Origin: Glandiceps talaboti
Taxonomy: Eukaryota; Hemichordata; Enteropneusta; Spengelidae
DNA: 64,000 nucleotides
Direction of reading: 5' to 3'
NCBI RefSeq assembly: GCF_964340395.1
Contig: NC_135554.1
Location: 6,502,975-6,566,974, forward strand
Shown in pieces: positions 12,000 through 27,848 of this stretch. The first letter of the stretch is position 1, and each line of letters opens with the position of its first letter. The position numbers were made by a program, and so were the translations under genes. The notes below the pieces were generated by a model. The model was not told where the DNA came from. It was given only the letters and a program-made list of their open reading frames with translations, and made no database searches.

Positions 12000-13070
12000 C
12001 AAACCTAACCTAACCTAACCTAACCTAACCTAACTTACCAATTCCAAACCAAAACTATTGGTAATGCACTCATTATATCAACAAATAAAGATTGTATAGA
12101 ACGAACCAGTTCCAAAGCAAATGTTCAGATTGCTTATCATTATGAATACCTTGAAGACTTGTTGCTGTTGGTGTTATTATCATTAATATCATAACTAGGC
12201 AAAGCCCATAAGCTTGTGCAGGGTAGATTCATTTCTGACCAGCTGCCTCAGGATGATATTTTAGATAGCGCCCTCTGTACGCATCCTTGGGCAAACTCAC
12301 CAAAACATTGCATAGTATATATAGGACGCGAATGTGTACTAAAGTTAGAATCTGCCTATCCATTATCCTTAAATATCATGTCTGTAAAACATTGTAATTA
12401 GCAGTTTTAATTATCTATGAGTTACATGATATTCTTTACACAGTGGTAAAGCCAGCAAACGAACAATTAGACAACACCTATTGACCTGAACAGGCAAACC
12501 GTCACTCATAATGTTCAACAACATTTAATGGTTCAGTTTTTTAAAGAAGTGTAAACTTGACCTTTAAATTAACCCAGCCCAACCCAGCATCCCTAACCTA
12601 CCCTAGCCTAACCTAACCTAGCCTAACTTAACCTAGCTTAACTTAACCTAACCTAACCCAACCTGACCTGACCTACTCTAACTTAACCTAACATACACTA
12701 ACTCAACCCAACCCAACCTAACCTACACTAACACAACCCACTCCAACATAATCCAACCAAGCCATCCTAACCAAACCCTATCCAACCAAGCAACCCTAAC
12801 CTAACCCAACCTAACCCAGCTTAATCGAACCCAACCCAACCCAACCAATCTGAACTAAACCAAACCAAACCAAACCAGACCAAGCAACCCAAACCAAACC
12901 AGACTAAGCACCCTAACTTAACTTAACTTAACTTAACCTAACCTAACCAAGCATAACCTAACCCAGACTAACCCATGCAAACCCAAACCAACCAAGCCCA
13001 ACCAAACTCAATTCAACTAAACCCAACCTATCCCATCCCAACCCAACCCTAAACCACGCAAACAAGTAAA
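12000..13070. repeat. Degenerate CCTAA-type repeat
   Basis: A pure run of aacct units at 12003-12033, then about 480 bp (12580-13060) of mutated units (aaccta, aaccca, aaccaaacc). The interval 12040-12579 between them is unremarkable and contains no gene. Confidence 0.8.
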
Positions 13071-13715
13071 GCTAGGCAAACAAACCTAATGGCAATATCC
13101 CTATTATTTTGTATTGCATAGGTTTTTTTTGGAACCTGACACTGTTCTAGATGGCCCTTGCCCTCAAAGTTCAAATAAAGTTCAATGAATATGAGTACTG
13201 AACGTTTGTAATTTTTGCAATAGATTTACAAAATGACAACAATATCGATTAAATATGTACAGGAAGTAAACTGCGAGTAAACACAAATAATGACTTGTAA
13301 TCAGAAATAAGCATAACTAAGCACACTTTTTATAAATGGCAATGTTTCAATGCATGGGTAAGTGATAGGTGCATCATACTTACTAAAATTATTTTTCACT
13401 TCACAATTTTTCCTACATAGCGTCCGTTGTTTTATACACATTTCCACTTTAGAAAAAGTGATATAATGTAGTCAAATGGATGACAAATTAGGGATTATTT
13501 TGGGTTTTCGATTGATACAACAGCTCTACTATGTATAATGTGAAATGATATATACCAAGTCTTCTTTGATTGTAATTTAATGAATTGGAGAAAAAAAATG
13601 AATATAAAGTTTGTTATTTTAAGTAGTTTGCAAATAACTGGGAAAAACAAGTAATCACTTAAACAAGTAGTCATTTATCCAAATATTGAAACATCACAAT
13701 CATAAAAAGTGTGCT

Positions 13716-14468
13716 AATTGCTTACTTGTGATTACCAGTGGTTACTTGTGATTACCAGTGGTTACTTGTGATTACAATTGCTTACTTGTGATTACCAGTG
13801 ATTACTTGTGATTACAATTGCTTACTTGTTATTACCAGTGGTTACTTGTGATTACAATTGCTTACTTGTTATTACCAGTGGTTACTTGTGATTACAATTG
13901 CTTACTTGTTATTACCAGTGGTTACTTGTGATTACAATTGCTTACTTGTTATTACCAGTGGTTACTTGTGATTACAATTGCTTACTTGTGATTACCAGTG
14001 GTTACTTGTGATTACAATTGCTTACTTGTGATTACCAGTGGTTACTTGTGATTACAATTGCTTACTTGTGATTACCAGTGGTTACTTGTGATTACAATTG
14101 CTTACTTGTTATTACCAGTGGTTACTTGTGATTACAATTGCTTACTTGTTATTACCAGTGGTTACTTGTGATTACAATTGCTTACTTGTTATTACCAGTG
14201 GTTACTTGTGATTACAATTGCTTACTTGTGATTACCAGTGGTTACTTGTGATTACAATTGCTTACTTGTTATTACCAGTGGTTACTTGTGATTACAATTG
14301 CTTACTTGTTATTACCAGTGGTTACTTGTGATTACAATTGCTTACTTGTTATTACCAGTGGTTACTTGTGATTTCAATTGCTTACTTGTGATTACTAGAG
14401 GTTACTTGTGATTACAATTGCTTACTTGTTATTACCAGTGGTTACTTGTGATTACAATTGGTTACTTC
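13716..14468. repeat. 20/40-bp minisatellite, about 37 half-units
   Basis: Alternating gttacttgtgattaccagtg and gcttacttgtgattacaatt, with a common t/g variant (cttgttatt). It replaces the middle of a palindromic, MITE-like sequence (13436-14660). Confidence 0.92.
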
Positions 14469-15181
14469 TAGATCTGTGTACCTGGTTTGTATACAATTAA
14501 CTTCCTGTACGCAAAATAGCTTTTCTACATATTGTTTAACTTTTAGAAATTCATTCCTTGTGTTACAAACACCTACTTGGTATATGTTGTTTGACATTTA
14601 ACAGCTAAGTTTTTATTAAAACATAATGAATGTGCTATACTAGGTATACCTTCCCTTTAATAAGCTTCTTGAGACATAAAAGTTGTTACTTACTGTAATT
14701 AGGTAGACTAATTCTAAGTGTTGACACGTCATTTCAAACTGCAAACTGTCCATCTGTTGTTGTGAACGACGCGGGGGAGATTCTGCAGAGTCTAAACACT
14801 AAACAAGAGTAAGTTTACGTTAATAAATTTGACATAAGATTATTTCTTTTTGCATGTAATATTGAGACATTGCAAATATACAGTATCGTGTCACCTAGGT
14901 CAACTTATAATCAAATATATGTGTACACATTTGGAGATTTTATATGAAAGGCTGATCCAAGTTGTGTAGATTGAATTCTCAAGGACTGCTGGGCTGGTAT
15001 TTTAGGTATTTGCAATTTATTCTGGTGATTTTAGAGTCTTAGAATTGCATAAGTTTGATACAGATAATTTAAAAAATCATGAAACTTTGTTACAACAGAT
15101 ATTGCAAATTTCGAATATAAATTTAACCTTACCGTCCACTATAAAGAATCCTGTCAAAATTCAGTAATGGTCTAGTATTAG

Positions 15182-15321
15182 ATATTATTCCCCAATAGTT
15201 TTCTTCATTCGGCCAAAGAAAATAAAGTGACCTGAGCAGGGCCTACGCTAGACTCGTAGTGACAAACCCTTAGGTCACGAGTATTTTCCGGCAAAAGAAG
15301 AAAATATTGGGGAATAATATA
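15182..15321. mobile_element. Foldback element, arms of about 60 bp
   Basis: attattccccaata...ttttcttc on the left mirrors gaagaaaatattggggaata on the right, with gtgacctgag/cttaggtcac inside. It shares ctcgtagtgacaaa and taggtcacgagtattttcc with 2650-2768. Confidence 0.65.
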
Positions 15322-15324
15322 TAC

Positions 15325-15480
15325 CTCCTCAAACATAATTCATGCGAAAGCTGGAAAAAAATTATGGCGATTTGGAACGTTTTGACTCATATTTCGACCA
15401 CCGCAGAATCAGTGACGTGGACACGGGTTGTCGTGACGTAGAACGACCAGGGTATATTATCCATAATTTCTGGTCAAAAG
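15325..15480 (+). repeat. Dispersed repeat (family of 2437-2560 and 45125-45245)
   Basis: Shared blocks ctcatatttcgacca, gttgtcgtgacgtagaac and accagggtata occur at all three places. An open frame of 76 codons here is non-ATG-supported beyond the repeat and shows no domain, so it is not called as a gene. Confidence 0.5.
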
Positions 15481-16206
15481 CTGTATCTTGGCTTGTGGGT
15501 GGTGTTATTCATTGTAAGAATCGTACACAGTACAATATATCATGTTTATTTAAAGTAATTTGTACTCCCTAAGCTTCGGAGGAGAGATGATTGCCTTATT
15601 TGAACAGGTTACACTGTCAGGTTAAACAATATACCATGTTAATGTAGATTCTCTCAACTAAACTCTTAAAACTTTTGCTGTTAACTATTATGTAATATAT
15701 GGTGTGGTTTTTTAAAAAAAAATACAATCTATTCTCAGTTGAAGACAAGAAAAAAACGGAGGGTCATGGCAACATGTTCTGAAATAAAGGTCAACTTTGT
15801 CATTTTCGATTTCAAATATGGCCACCGACTACTATGTTAACTCTATTAGAAAATATACGATTGTTGATTTCCTTGAACAAACAAGACGATGAACCCCAAA
15901 TTTCCTTTGATCCTTCAAGAGAACCAGAAACAAGCCTTCCAGTGGCAAATCTTTGAGAGAATGAACGAACTTTGCTTGTCAGGGAAATCTGTGTATGGGA
16001 TGCATTCTCCCTTAAATGGAACCTACCTGAAGATTGGTGAACGTTCCCTTTGTTGTGTCGAGATGTACACATACCACGACCAGAGTGATCACACATGTAA
16101 TAATTTGCCAACGTGTCATTCTGGATGATAATGATAAATGAAAATTGCTCATTGTCATTGGCTTTTCAAGCAAACAATCCATAAGCAAGATTTTTGCTTA
16201 ATATGC

Positions 16207-16372
<166 letters not shown>

Positions 16373-17740
16373 AAACATATCTAGAGATAGGAGTAGAAAG
16401 GGTAAAGCAGTGTGGGACGAAGAGAAAAGTGAATGCCTTGAAAAAATAATTAGTCCATCATTTCACTTTTAATATGTGCCGCTTTATTATTTTCAAAAGT
16501 ATAGAATTTGAACATTGATAACTATTTTTGAGTTTTTGAACAATATTTACTAATTTTATCTTTTTTACATCTTCTTTAGCTATGAAACTCTTTTGAATAA
16601 TTGTTTTAGTTTATCTTTCATTTTTACATATTTCATACCTTACAGTTTGTATTTTATAGCAGAAAAATTCCGTGTTTTCTTTGATTAATGTATTTTAAAG
16701 ACTGCCTTTTTTTCATTTTTCTATGCATTTTGAAGCTTCTCTGAACATTTTTGAGGATTTATCTTAATTTATCACCATAATGGCATCCCATCATGTGATA
16801 TCATGGCAAGGGATAATCACGCATAAGGACAGCATTGTACATGAGAGTATTAAAATTAGAGTATTTTGGTAATTTAAAGGCTAAAACTAGGTTTATGTAC
16901 GACTTACTAGTTTGAGGGGGGGGGGTACTTCGAAATGTTTTAGACAGGGTGTGCCACCCACGACCCATGTTTAAGACAAAAAAACAAGGCAAATTGTTAG
17001 GGATTTCTCGAGGAAAATCTTCTAGTATTCGAGTCACCTTTCTGATGCTGTGGCGATTTTCTAAGGCTTGGAGTTGTTACCAATTTGAAAGTTCTAGACC
17101 GATGATTTGTGAATTTTAAGATGAAAAGTTAACTCATGTTCAGGTGAAAAAGTGAGCCTTTTTAAATGTATATATTAATTGTATACCTTTCTATGGGAGT
17201 ACTCCCCACCCCCATCCCCCACCCCCGGGAGTTCGCGGATGAATGTGTCCACGTTATACCTAATAAGTATGCGAATGCGTGTCTATATGCTGTGATAATC
17301 TGCCAGGGGATGAGATGGTAGGTAAACTGTGAATGAAATCATAGACCCAGGCCTATGATGAAATTCATAACATATAATGGTGTGAAATGTTTCATTTAGA
17401 TAAAGGGTATTGAATAGAAGAAATGACATGGTATCTTTAATCAGTCAATAAACATAATAAAGAGAGTATTTATTCAGCCGCGGAAAAGACTAGTCAGGGA
17501 AAGAAAAACAACAGAAATATTAGTGTTATTAAAACACCAAAAATTCAAATCAAATTATCAGTATAATTTTCGTTGCCCTCTGTGGTTTAGACTAATTTCA
17601 TTTATCTTGTTCATAAAGAGTGACACACCTATCTTTTGCATTGCGCCGGTTTCTAATTATCCATTTGTTTTGCAGCTAAACCTTCGCACTTTCTTTCGAT
17701 ACGAGCATAGCCCCTATACATAAGGTCTAAGGTGCTATTG
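16373..17740. other. Intergenic, no gene seen
   Basis: T-rich stretch, then unique sequence; the short ORFs lack domains. Confidence 0.6.
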
Positions 17741-18065
<325 letters not shown>

Positions 18066-19039
18066 CACCTATGACGTAGCACTGTCGAATCATTGATAAA
18101 TTTTTAAAAAGCGATAACAGGAACCGTAGACTACGTTATCGTAACAATTTGATAACGAGTATCTGTTAATCTCGAATAAACCGACAATCGTTCATTCGAC
18201 ATTCGCCAGGTAACAGTCTTCCACCTTTGCTTGGCCTCAGACCGCAGAAAACGAACACAATAGTCGTCGTGTTAGTTGTTCGAGGTTACACAGGAGGCTG
18301 AGGATCTGCGCCTTTCTGGTGAATTGGAACACCTTCGGATAAATTCGTATTTCAAACAAACAAACAAACAAACAAACAAACAAAGAGTTCTTCTAACTCC
18401 TCATAAATACACATACAAAAGTTGACAAAACGAAGTAATAAAAAAGATCACTGGGTCTACTTATACTCAATTTATACCTATATATAGAATACCATTTCGA
18501 GATAATCAGTATCACCAGTAAGCGATAAAAAATGTCCAACGTTGAGTGATTCAATTAGATTAGATATACTTTATTGTCCATAAAACATGGAAATTCGTAT
18601 TGGCACCAGGCAAAGACACGAAAGAGATACTAGCCCACTAGAAAGTGTGGTAGGGAGAGTGAGTCAAGAAAACAGAACAAAGTGTGAGTAATGGGTCTCC
18701 TAAGACAGGAAGTTGACTGAAAATTGTAGCTTGCTGGCAAATTTAGATTAAATTCCACGATTGCATCTCTTTAATCTCAGTGGAATGACGTGATCACGTT
18801 GACCAGGATCAAACTCGTACACACAAAGTACATGTCATGTAGAATCACCTCGCTCACAGCCATTGAGTCTACTGTACGAAATTAACTATTTGTCACAAAT
18901 TTGAAATAACGCCCCCCCCCTCTTTTTTAAATTTTGGATAAAATCTATTAAACATACAGAATTTGATGATTTCTTTTGCACCAGGCCTTAATTAAGACTT
19001 TATTTTTTATAGAGGTCTGAATATTTAATGCTGCGTGTT

Positions 19040-19040
19040 C

Positions 19041-19103
<63 letters not shown>

Positions 19104-19170
19104 AGGTGGTACTTGTAGTAGTAGTGGTGGTGGTGGTGGTGGTGGTGGTGGTGGTGGTGGTGGTGGTGGT
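19040..19170. repeat. (AGT)n/(GGT)n microsatellite
   Basis: About 20 AGT units, a mixed centre, then about 15 GGT units. Confidence 0.95.
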
Positions 19171-19569
19171 ATGTTTTAATATTAGAATGACATGTAAGCA
19201 CACATGATACTAACAACAACAAGTCAAAACAAGGAATTACCCAGCCCAACCAGTTTACAAGTTACTACAGTCAGTGTACAATATATATAGGTAACAGAAT
19301 CACACGTACACATATAGAATACATATACTGACTTTGGTTATCTTCTCGAAAAGGCAAGCTATAGGACTATACACTCTCTAAAGAAAAAAGGTATTTCTAA
19401 TAACTGTCTAAGACCTATACTACAAGATAGAGTAGTATTGACCTTTTAATTAATAAGTGTCATGTCTCTCCATATCGACAAGGACGATTTCAAGTTAAAA
19501 GACTACCATTTAATTGTCGAATTATTAACTGGATGTCTGGTACGTTTCGTGAAATTTGAACCACATGAA

Positions 19570-19740
19570 TAAACGTACTGTACTGCACTGTACTGTACTG
19601 TACTGTACTGTACTGTGCCTTGACGTGCCGTGCCGCACTCTACTCTACTGTACTCCACTCTACTCTACTCTACTGTACTCTACTCTACTCTAGTCTACTT
19701 TACTCTACTCTACTTTACTCTACTCTACTCTACTCTAGAT
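19570..19740. repeat. (TGTAC)n/(TCTAC)n microsatellite
   Basis: Pentanucleotide units grade from tgtac to tctac; a short tgtac run recurs at 19968-19985. Confidence 0.9.
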
Positions 19741-20729
19741 CTTAATAAGCTCCACTGTTCAATGTTGCTGTTTCATGTCCTGGGAATCAATAATTAAGTT
19801 TGTACACCATTCACCTCGTACTTCGTAGAATTCTTGATAATGTAAAAAAGTGAAAATTGTCATAGGACTTGTGTGTAGTTATGATAATATCGTTCAGTCG
19901 AAAGACTTAAGTCGGAAATTCGATTCGGGAAGTCGGCAAACCTTGTGCATACATATATAGTAATATACTGTACTGTACTGTACTGTAGCACTTAGATACA
20001 TATATATCTAATATGAGAAAGCAACAGGTATAGGATTAAGTAAGTTGTTTGTCAAAAGATCTGACAATGAAGCTATTTTGACGGCTTACCTGGTAATTCT
20101 GTAGCGTTAGATCTCAAACGATGCGTTATCAACTAACCGGTACTCGTTGTTCACCTACAACAGATATATGGTAACCGAACTGACTTTAAATACGCCTGCA
20201 TTACAATAGAATGGATATGTTGATTAATATTAGAAGCGACCGTGTCACAAACATAAACGATTTACAGCGTTTAAAAGCCTAGAGTTTTCCAATCTCATTA
20301 AAACATTGTCATTGCTCTGTTTTTCGTTATCCCAAGTGTTTTGAAAGTGTTGTTACTGAGAATCATTGCCAAACAACCTGTCAACACTATTGTCCAATTT
20401 ATAAAATACATTTATAGATATTCCATTTCCTAGTATGGAAGCGCTTACCCTACCCAATAAAATATTGACTTGAATTTAATTGCGTTTTAATAATGTTATT
20501 TATTAATGTAACTACATGCATAGTTGGGTGATTGAATTTGTAGTGAGTATTCGGGTCAACTAGCTAGGGAGTCAATCATTTTTTTTCAATCACTGCATTT
20601 ATTAGATTGTAGTTGAATTATTAAGTATGCTAATTAGCTTGACTGAAGATTTGAGACACAAACCTATTAATCTAATATGAACCATCGGAGTAAGAATTTT
20701 TTGTTTTAAAAGGAACTATACTTATTTTA

Positions 20730-21650
<921 letters not shown>

Positions 21651-21743
21651 TAATGGAACGAGCCATATTTCCCTTGACTGATAAATTATTAAAATTATAG
21701 TGGAGTCTGTATGTTAAATTTGTTAATTTAATGACTGTCTGAT

Positions 21744-21794
21744 TGATTGGTTGGTTGGTTGGTTGGTTGGTTGGTTGGTTGGTTGGTTGGTTGG

Positions 21795-21828
<34 letters not shown>

Positions 21829-21875
21829 AGCAGTCAGTCTGTCCGTCTGTCTGTCTGCCTGCTTGTCTGTCTGCC

Positions 21876-21912
<37 letters not shown>
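21744..21912. repeat. (TTGG)n, (TTGA)n, (GTCT)n compound microsatellite
   Basis: Three tetranucleotide tracts in series. Confidence 0.95.
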
Positions 21913-21914
<2 letters not shown>

Positions 21915-23033
21915 GTAATTGTGCAGAACTCTATGTAATAGTGCAGACGAGATGGATCGACCTCAAACCAATGATTTTAATAGGAATGCTTTGCGTAATG
22001 CCTGTAACATTACGTTGAAGGAAAAACATGGCAATACGCCTATTTACACCACAGGTCAACTGAATCCTTTCTGTATGCCAAATGTATTACAGATGGTTTG
22101 AATAGCTTTATCAATGCAAAAACAACTCGGAATCTGTGTTGGATTTGGACCAATAGCGTCCGTCTATTCGTACATAGGGTGTTGTAGACATGATTTTACA
22201 CTGGCATTTTCTACATCAGTTAGCACATACAGTCGTCTGTATGTGATCTTACCTTTACAAGAATACTGATTGCAAGAACGATGACGACTTTCCGTAAAAC
22301 AAGTGAAATAACAGTCCATTCTTTTCAGAACCCATAGACTTATAATAAGACAATCCTAATTCTTTTCGTAAACCGAGTTGGTATCAGAATCAGAATCAGA
22401 ATCACATTCAAAATAGCGCAATACGTATCACATGGGTAAACTATAAACGAATACAAGTATACACATGACTTTTACAATGAATATGATAACCGTCATTGTA
22501 CTCAAACACAGCAGATATCAGAATATGGATCACGACATCCTAAACGGGTAATCTGTGAACAAACAAACAAAGACATGACTGACGATATTTAAATGATATA
22601 TCATCTAAAGACAAACACAATCTTAGTCAACAAGAGAAAGACTTTGTTCATTAATCTTTAATTATTCAATGTTTGCTAGGTGTAGACATTTTATGCATAC
22701 TTGAATATACCCCCTCAAATATCTTGCAAGGTGGCTGTGATAGTCAGGTAAATTAGTAATTCATGGTAATCTGGAATCGATATATGTATAATGTATGATA
22801 AATGATATGAGAAATGTGTGCGTATAAATCATACATAAAGTTAGTGATAGTTGAGATGTGTCATTTCTCTGTGTTTGATATTGGTGATACTTCCTCCCTT
22901 TAAGGCAGCTATTTTAATATTAATAATATTTAATAACATTTTTTCATCACTATTTTGATATTTAGATTTAGTATGAAATTTACATTTAGTCGGGATGACG
23001 TACCGCTATATTAATAACACTTGTATAAACTGG

Positions 23034-23034
<1 letters not shown>

Positions 23035-23065
<31 letters not shown>

Positions 23066-23100
23066 AACAATAACAACAGCAACACGAACAACAACAACAA
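23035..23100. repeat. (AAC)n microsatellite
   Basis: About 20 imperfect AAC units. Confidence 0.9.
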
Positions 23101-23336
23101 TCTAATCTACATAATACGAAGTTTTTTCTCTGTATTTGAGAGAACTTCTAAGGTGATAATTCCTCCGAGCCACTTCATCACACTTAAAGGGGAACACCAC
23201 TCCATGAAATAACGATAGTTTCATAAACCTACGATTCTGGAGAGTCATTTAATAATGATTTCACATTACATTTCACTCGCTTTCAAAGAAACACAAGTAT
23301 TTTCCGCTTCTATAGTTCTTTCAGTTAGGTGCAGTC

Positions 23337-23814
23337 AACGAAGCTATTCTTGCAAAACGTTGTTCTTACACAATTTTTGAGTTGGAGTTGAATGTTATCT
23401 GATTGGTGGGGGGGGGGGCCCGGAGCAAACAAGGAAGAAGTGCAATGGGGAACTCCTGATTTTGATACAGTAAGAGGGGGGGGGACATGATGATGTCTGT
23501 AATTTATTGCTCACTGTATATGCGAAAATGAATAGTTGGTACAGTGGAAAGCAAAAATGTTTTCCTGGACAGGTGGACAGTGAGTCAATCATTAATTAAC
23601 AATATTGGGTGGGCAGTAGGCTGGCAGGCAAGTTGAAACCTAATGGGGGGAGGTAGGGAGGGCAGGCATCCTTCACCAGTTGTTTGGCACATAAGAACAG
23701 CTAAACAACCTCCCAAGAATTTTGTTGGCGGAGCAATTATATTAAAACATCAGTTTTGGTCTGAGACAACATATAATTAATGAAAACCACAAATCTGCCC
23801 CGTTGGCTGTACCT
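23337..23814 (+). mobile_element. 478-bp TIR element, copy a
   Basis: Starts aggtgcagtcaacgaag and ends ccgttggctgtacct, an imperfect terminal inverted repeat. The interior has G-runs and shares blocks with 533-941 and 33665-34143. Confidence 0.65.
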
Positions 23815-24049
23815 GTTTCAATAGTATATTGCCACTTGGGTCTTAGCAGGAATGAATATTTATTACATGCACATTTTATAATCATGACTATTTGTCGTGA
23901 ATATTAAACTTTTGTCTAATCCATAAATTTATGTGATGTGATATTGTGAAATGACTCTCCAGAACTCAATGGTTATGAAAGTACCGTTTCCCTTGAATAC
24001 AGAGTATGGATATACTATATATGTGGGACATGCAAAGGAAGAAAGTATA

Positions 24050-24083
<34 letters not shown>

Positions 24084-24090
24084 GTGGTGG

Positions 24091-24177
<87 letters not shown>
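24050..24177. repeat. (GAT)n microsatellite
   Basis: About 40 GAT units with a GGT patch. Confidence 0.95.
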
Positions 24178-24178
<1 letters not shown>

Positions 24179-24586
24179 AACGAAAATCTAAATTTCCTGT
24201 AACTGTTTTCCCCCTTTTCTTATTTTATATTATACTCGTGTTGATATGGTCAAATGGTGAAATGAACCAGATAACAGATATAGTTTTCGACTTAAAATCA
24301 TACCATGCCACGTGGTACGTTGATTGGTAGAATAAGTACAAATCCTTGAAATGGCCTCTTTGTTTCCACGTGTGGTGGTGCACCGTTCAATTGGCGAGCC
24401 TGAAATGAAATATGAATTGTACGGGTTATTGGAAGGTCAGGTCTTTGTGTTACCTCAAGTAACCTTTGTAATTGTTCACGCGCTTACAAATATTCAATAT
24501 AATGAAATTTCTAAATATTTGAAGAACTCAGAAATAATTTATTTTAGTGTATATCAGTACTTCCTTCAACTACAGTTTCACTAAAG

Positions 24587-24730
<144 letters not shown>

Positions 24731-25830
24731 GTAAGTTGAGTCACCCCCAGCTTCCAAAACACACATTGCATGTGACCTGATTTACTTCGGCTGAAAGGTC
24801 AGTAAATAGAACTGACAGAATGACATAGGGGACGTATGGTGACGTTGGTGTATACATAGCTTCTATAAAACCCATCTCCATGTTTTGAATACACCATTTA
24901 AATCACACAGAGATGATAAGTTAGAATTGCCAGGGGTTTATCCTTTACGAGCAGTGTCCGTATATGATCAACCAGAGACCATGTTTGTGATACACGATTT
25001 TGTCGTATTTTCATTTTCATTTTTATTCATATGGGTTGGAAAAAGCCTTGGAGGAGAAAGAACAATGTCATGAATTTGAACTTACTATGTTTGGTTGCAG
25101 ACATGACGCTGTTTAGACATGTCGCCAAACACCTAGTTAGAGAAATGAATATCTTTTATTGCAGTAGATCACTGGCGTGTCAAGACAATAGGTACACTAA
25201 TATCGTATGTCTGGAGATGTCATTCAAGTATTCAAGTTAAAGTTTAGCGTCCTTTGTTTCATTTCCATGACGCTTATAATTATGCATGACCTATTGTTAT
25301 CTAATTAGGAAGCGCATCTCTATGTGTGACTTTTTATGATTTAATTATTGCTCAGACCACTTTTTCTAATTCTTTTAGTGGTCTTAGATTATTGTAACAA
25401 CCAAAGCGTGGCTGTGTCGGAGATTCGTGACTTGGGTTTTAACCGTGGAACTGGGAGTATCTGGTCTCTCCTGGCTCAGGCTTTCGAGTGAGGCAAATTC
25501 ATGACAATTTCGTGAATATTTGGGAGAAAAAGAGGGAGGAACACTCTTTGATGATATACTCTGACGCAAACAAATTGTAATTAAAACACACAGGACTGCT
25601 TACCTGATTTGTAAATAATCCATAACATAGTTAATATACAACAATGTACAAGTGACATGACATCAAAATTTGAATATTCCCCGAGCAAAAAATTGAAATT
25701 AATGTAGTCATTACAGATGTTATACATATTTCAATACTTTCTCACATGTATTGAAAGTAGAAAAGTTATGAAAAGCAATCAAAATGCACAATCAAAAAGT
25801 AATATCTATATCGTTAAGACCTAAATACAT

Positions 25831-25934
<104 letters not shown>

Positions 25935-26692
25935 GGGTGATTTCAATCCTGATGGACGAGAAATGAAAAGAACTCACCATGTCTCTTTCTCTTTACGAGA
26001 ATACTACAATTGATGGTATTTTTTATCAAAATTATAAAAACTAGTGGGCGCGAGGAAACGAGACGGTTGACGACACTTTCTTAACATTATACAGAAACAC
26101 ACATGATGATGATGATGACATCTGAATTACTTTGAACTAACGTTTTTTTAAGATAGAGGCGGTATTGAGAAAGTTTAGGCTAATTTGGGCCAATTATGCA
26201 AACAGATTACACTCATTGAGTCACCCAATATAGTGTACACCTAAAAGCTCTTAGACTGTAGTCTTTAGTTGGGAAAAAAAACACGCAAATTTTGAAAACT
26301 GACATGCAAAGGCCGTAAGTGTTGTTCGGTGGATGCCACCTTTGAGAGCTCGTGACCACTTGACTGGAGATGTGACGTCAGTTTGTTAATGCTGCAAAAT
26401 AGGTGGGTGATGGCCATGTCGTGAAAGACGTGTACTAAAGACTCGTGAGTTGGGTGATAAAAATGACCAGAATAAACATTGAGCTGAATGAATGTAAAAC
26501 TTTATTTATCCATTCTTGGAAGAACAAGACTAGTTCATATATGACGAAACATAATATACAGCCAAGTGTTGAGTGGACTAGGAAACGATGAATATTTCGT
26601 GAAATGTCACATTCATTACTTCACTAGTTTTTCTTGGGTCTTTGGTCCTTCTAGAAATGTTTTTTTTTTCAACGACAGTTTGACTATAGTTC

Positions 26693-26693
<1 letters not shown>

Positions 26694-26771
<78 letters not shown>
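26694..26771. repeat. (CT)n microsatellite
   Basis: About 38 CT units. Confidence 0.95.
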
Positions 26772-26774
<3 letters not shown>

Positions 26775-27848
26775 ACTAATATCGAGTCTTATTGATTAAA
26801 TTGATACATTGTAATCAAATAGACCCTGCTAAATTAAATTGGTGCTTTTTAATTCACAACAACAAATGATAATGGAACGCCCAGAAGTCACTTAATTCGA
26901 TAATTAGTCAATATAGAGAGAATTATATACAGCTGAAAGAGAGAAGAGTAGCCAGGGAAAGAAGAAAACAAATTTTAAATCACAACAAAACTGAATGAGT
27001 CAGTTGATCAATATCACACACAAAATAAGTTATGTTGCACCACAAAAACTGATCTGATCATTCAATCGGTCAATCATTCAACCAAATAATAATCGATCGA
27101 TCAATTACATGCTCTCTGGCCTCTGTGATACAACCTTTGTAATTGCGAAGGAAGGACCATTTGTCAGCATAGCAAATGTTGCTGTACTATTGTTGGATAA
27201 AAGCAACCTTTAATTACTATGTACAGTGTCTAATAAATATGTATTGTTTGCAAAATTTCAATATATTTTGGTTACCTGATTAAACAAGTACTACTCCAGT
27301 TACAGCAAGTGTAAGATTATGTTCAAGGTTCCCGGTACATGTCGTAAAAGTTAGAGGGTTGTTTGTGGCGACAATGCGAGCTATGCGGAGAATCAACTAT
27401 AACTTGTATTTGAGGTCGATGTGAGATAGTGGTCAGTAATTATTATGTCGACCGCTTTGTATTATGATACATCCCGAGATAAAACACCGGTGCGTTTGTT
27501 TGCTTGTGGTAAACAGGAATGAGAAAATGTCTTGCAAAGACATACAATCACAGACAGGGAAGTCTGTGATACAAAGTAATTAGTGCCTGTAACGTATCAA
27601 AGCATAAACACCACAGGATCCCAGATCATATGACGTTTACTGATAGAACACTACACATTATAACTTCCACAGATATAGATAAATTGATAAAAACATTACG
27701 CGAACCTACATCAAAGGCATCCACCGTTGTTTTTGTATCAGTTAATTTCACCAAAGTGTAAAGACTTGCTTCATTCAAGAATACGCACTGGTGTCTTTTC
27801 TCGGGTTTTAGCACATTGTCAGCGCAAATGTGCAAACGAAGTTCATAT

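Noticed and set aside
13716-14468. CRISPR-like regular repeat
   Set aside because: Repeats are contiguous with no unique spacers; eukaryotic minisatellite.
24351-24584. 77-codon ORF starting MASLFPRVVVHRSIGEPE
   Set aside because: No recognisable domain, no conserved copy, no splice or promoter support; probably chance.
25945-25965. Hammerhead-like ctgatgg..gagaaa
   Set aside because: The core lacks the invariant CTGATGA and no pairing stems surround it.
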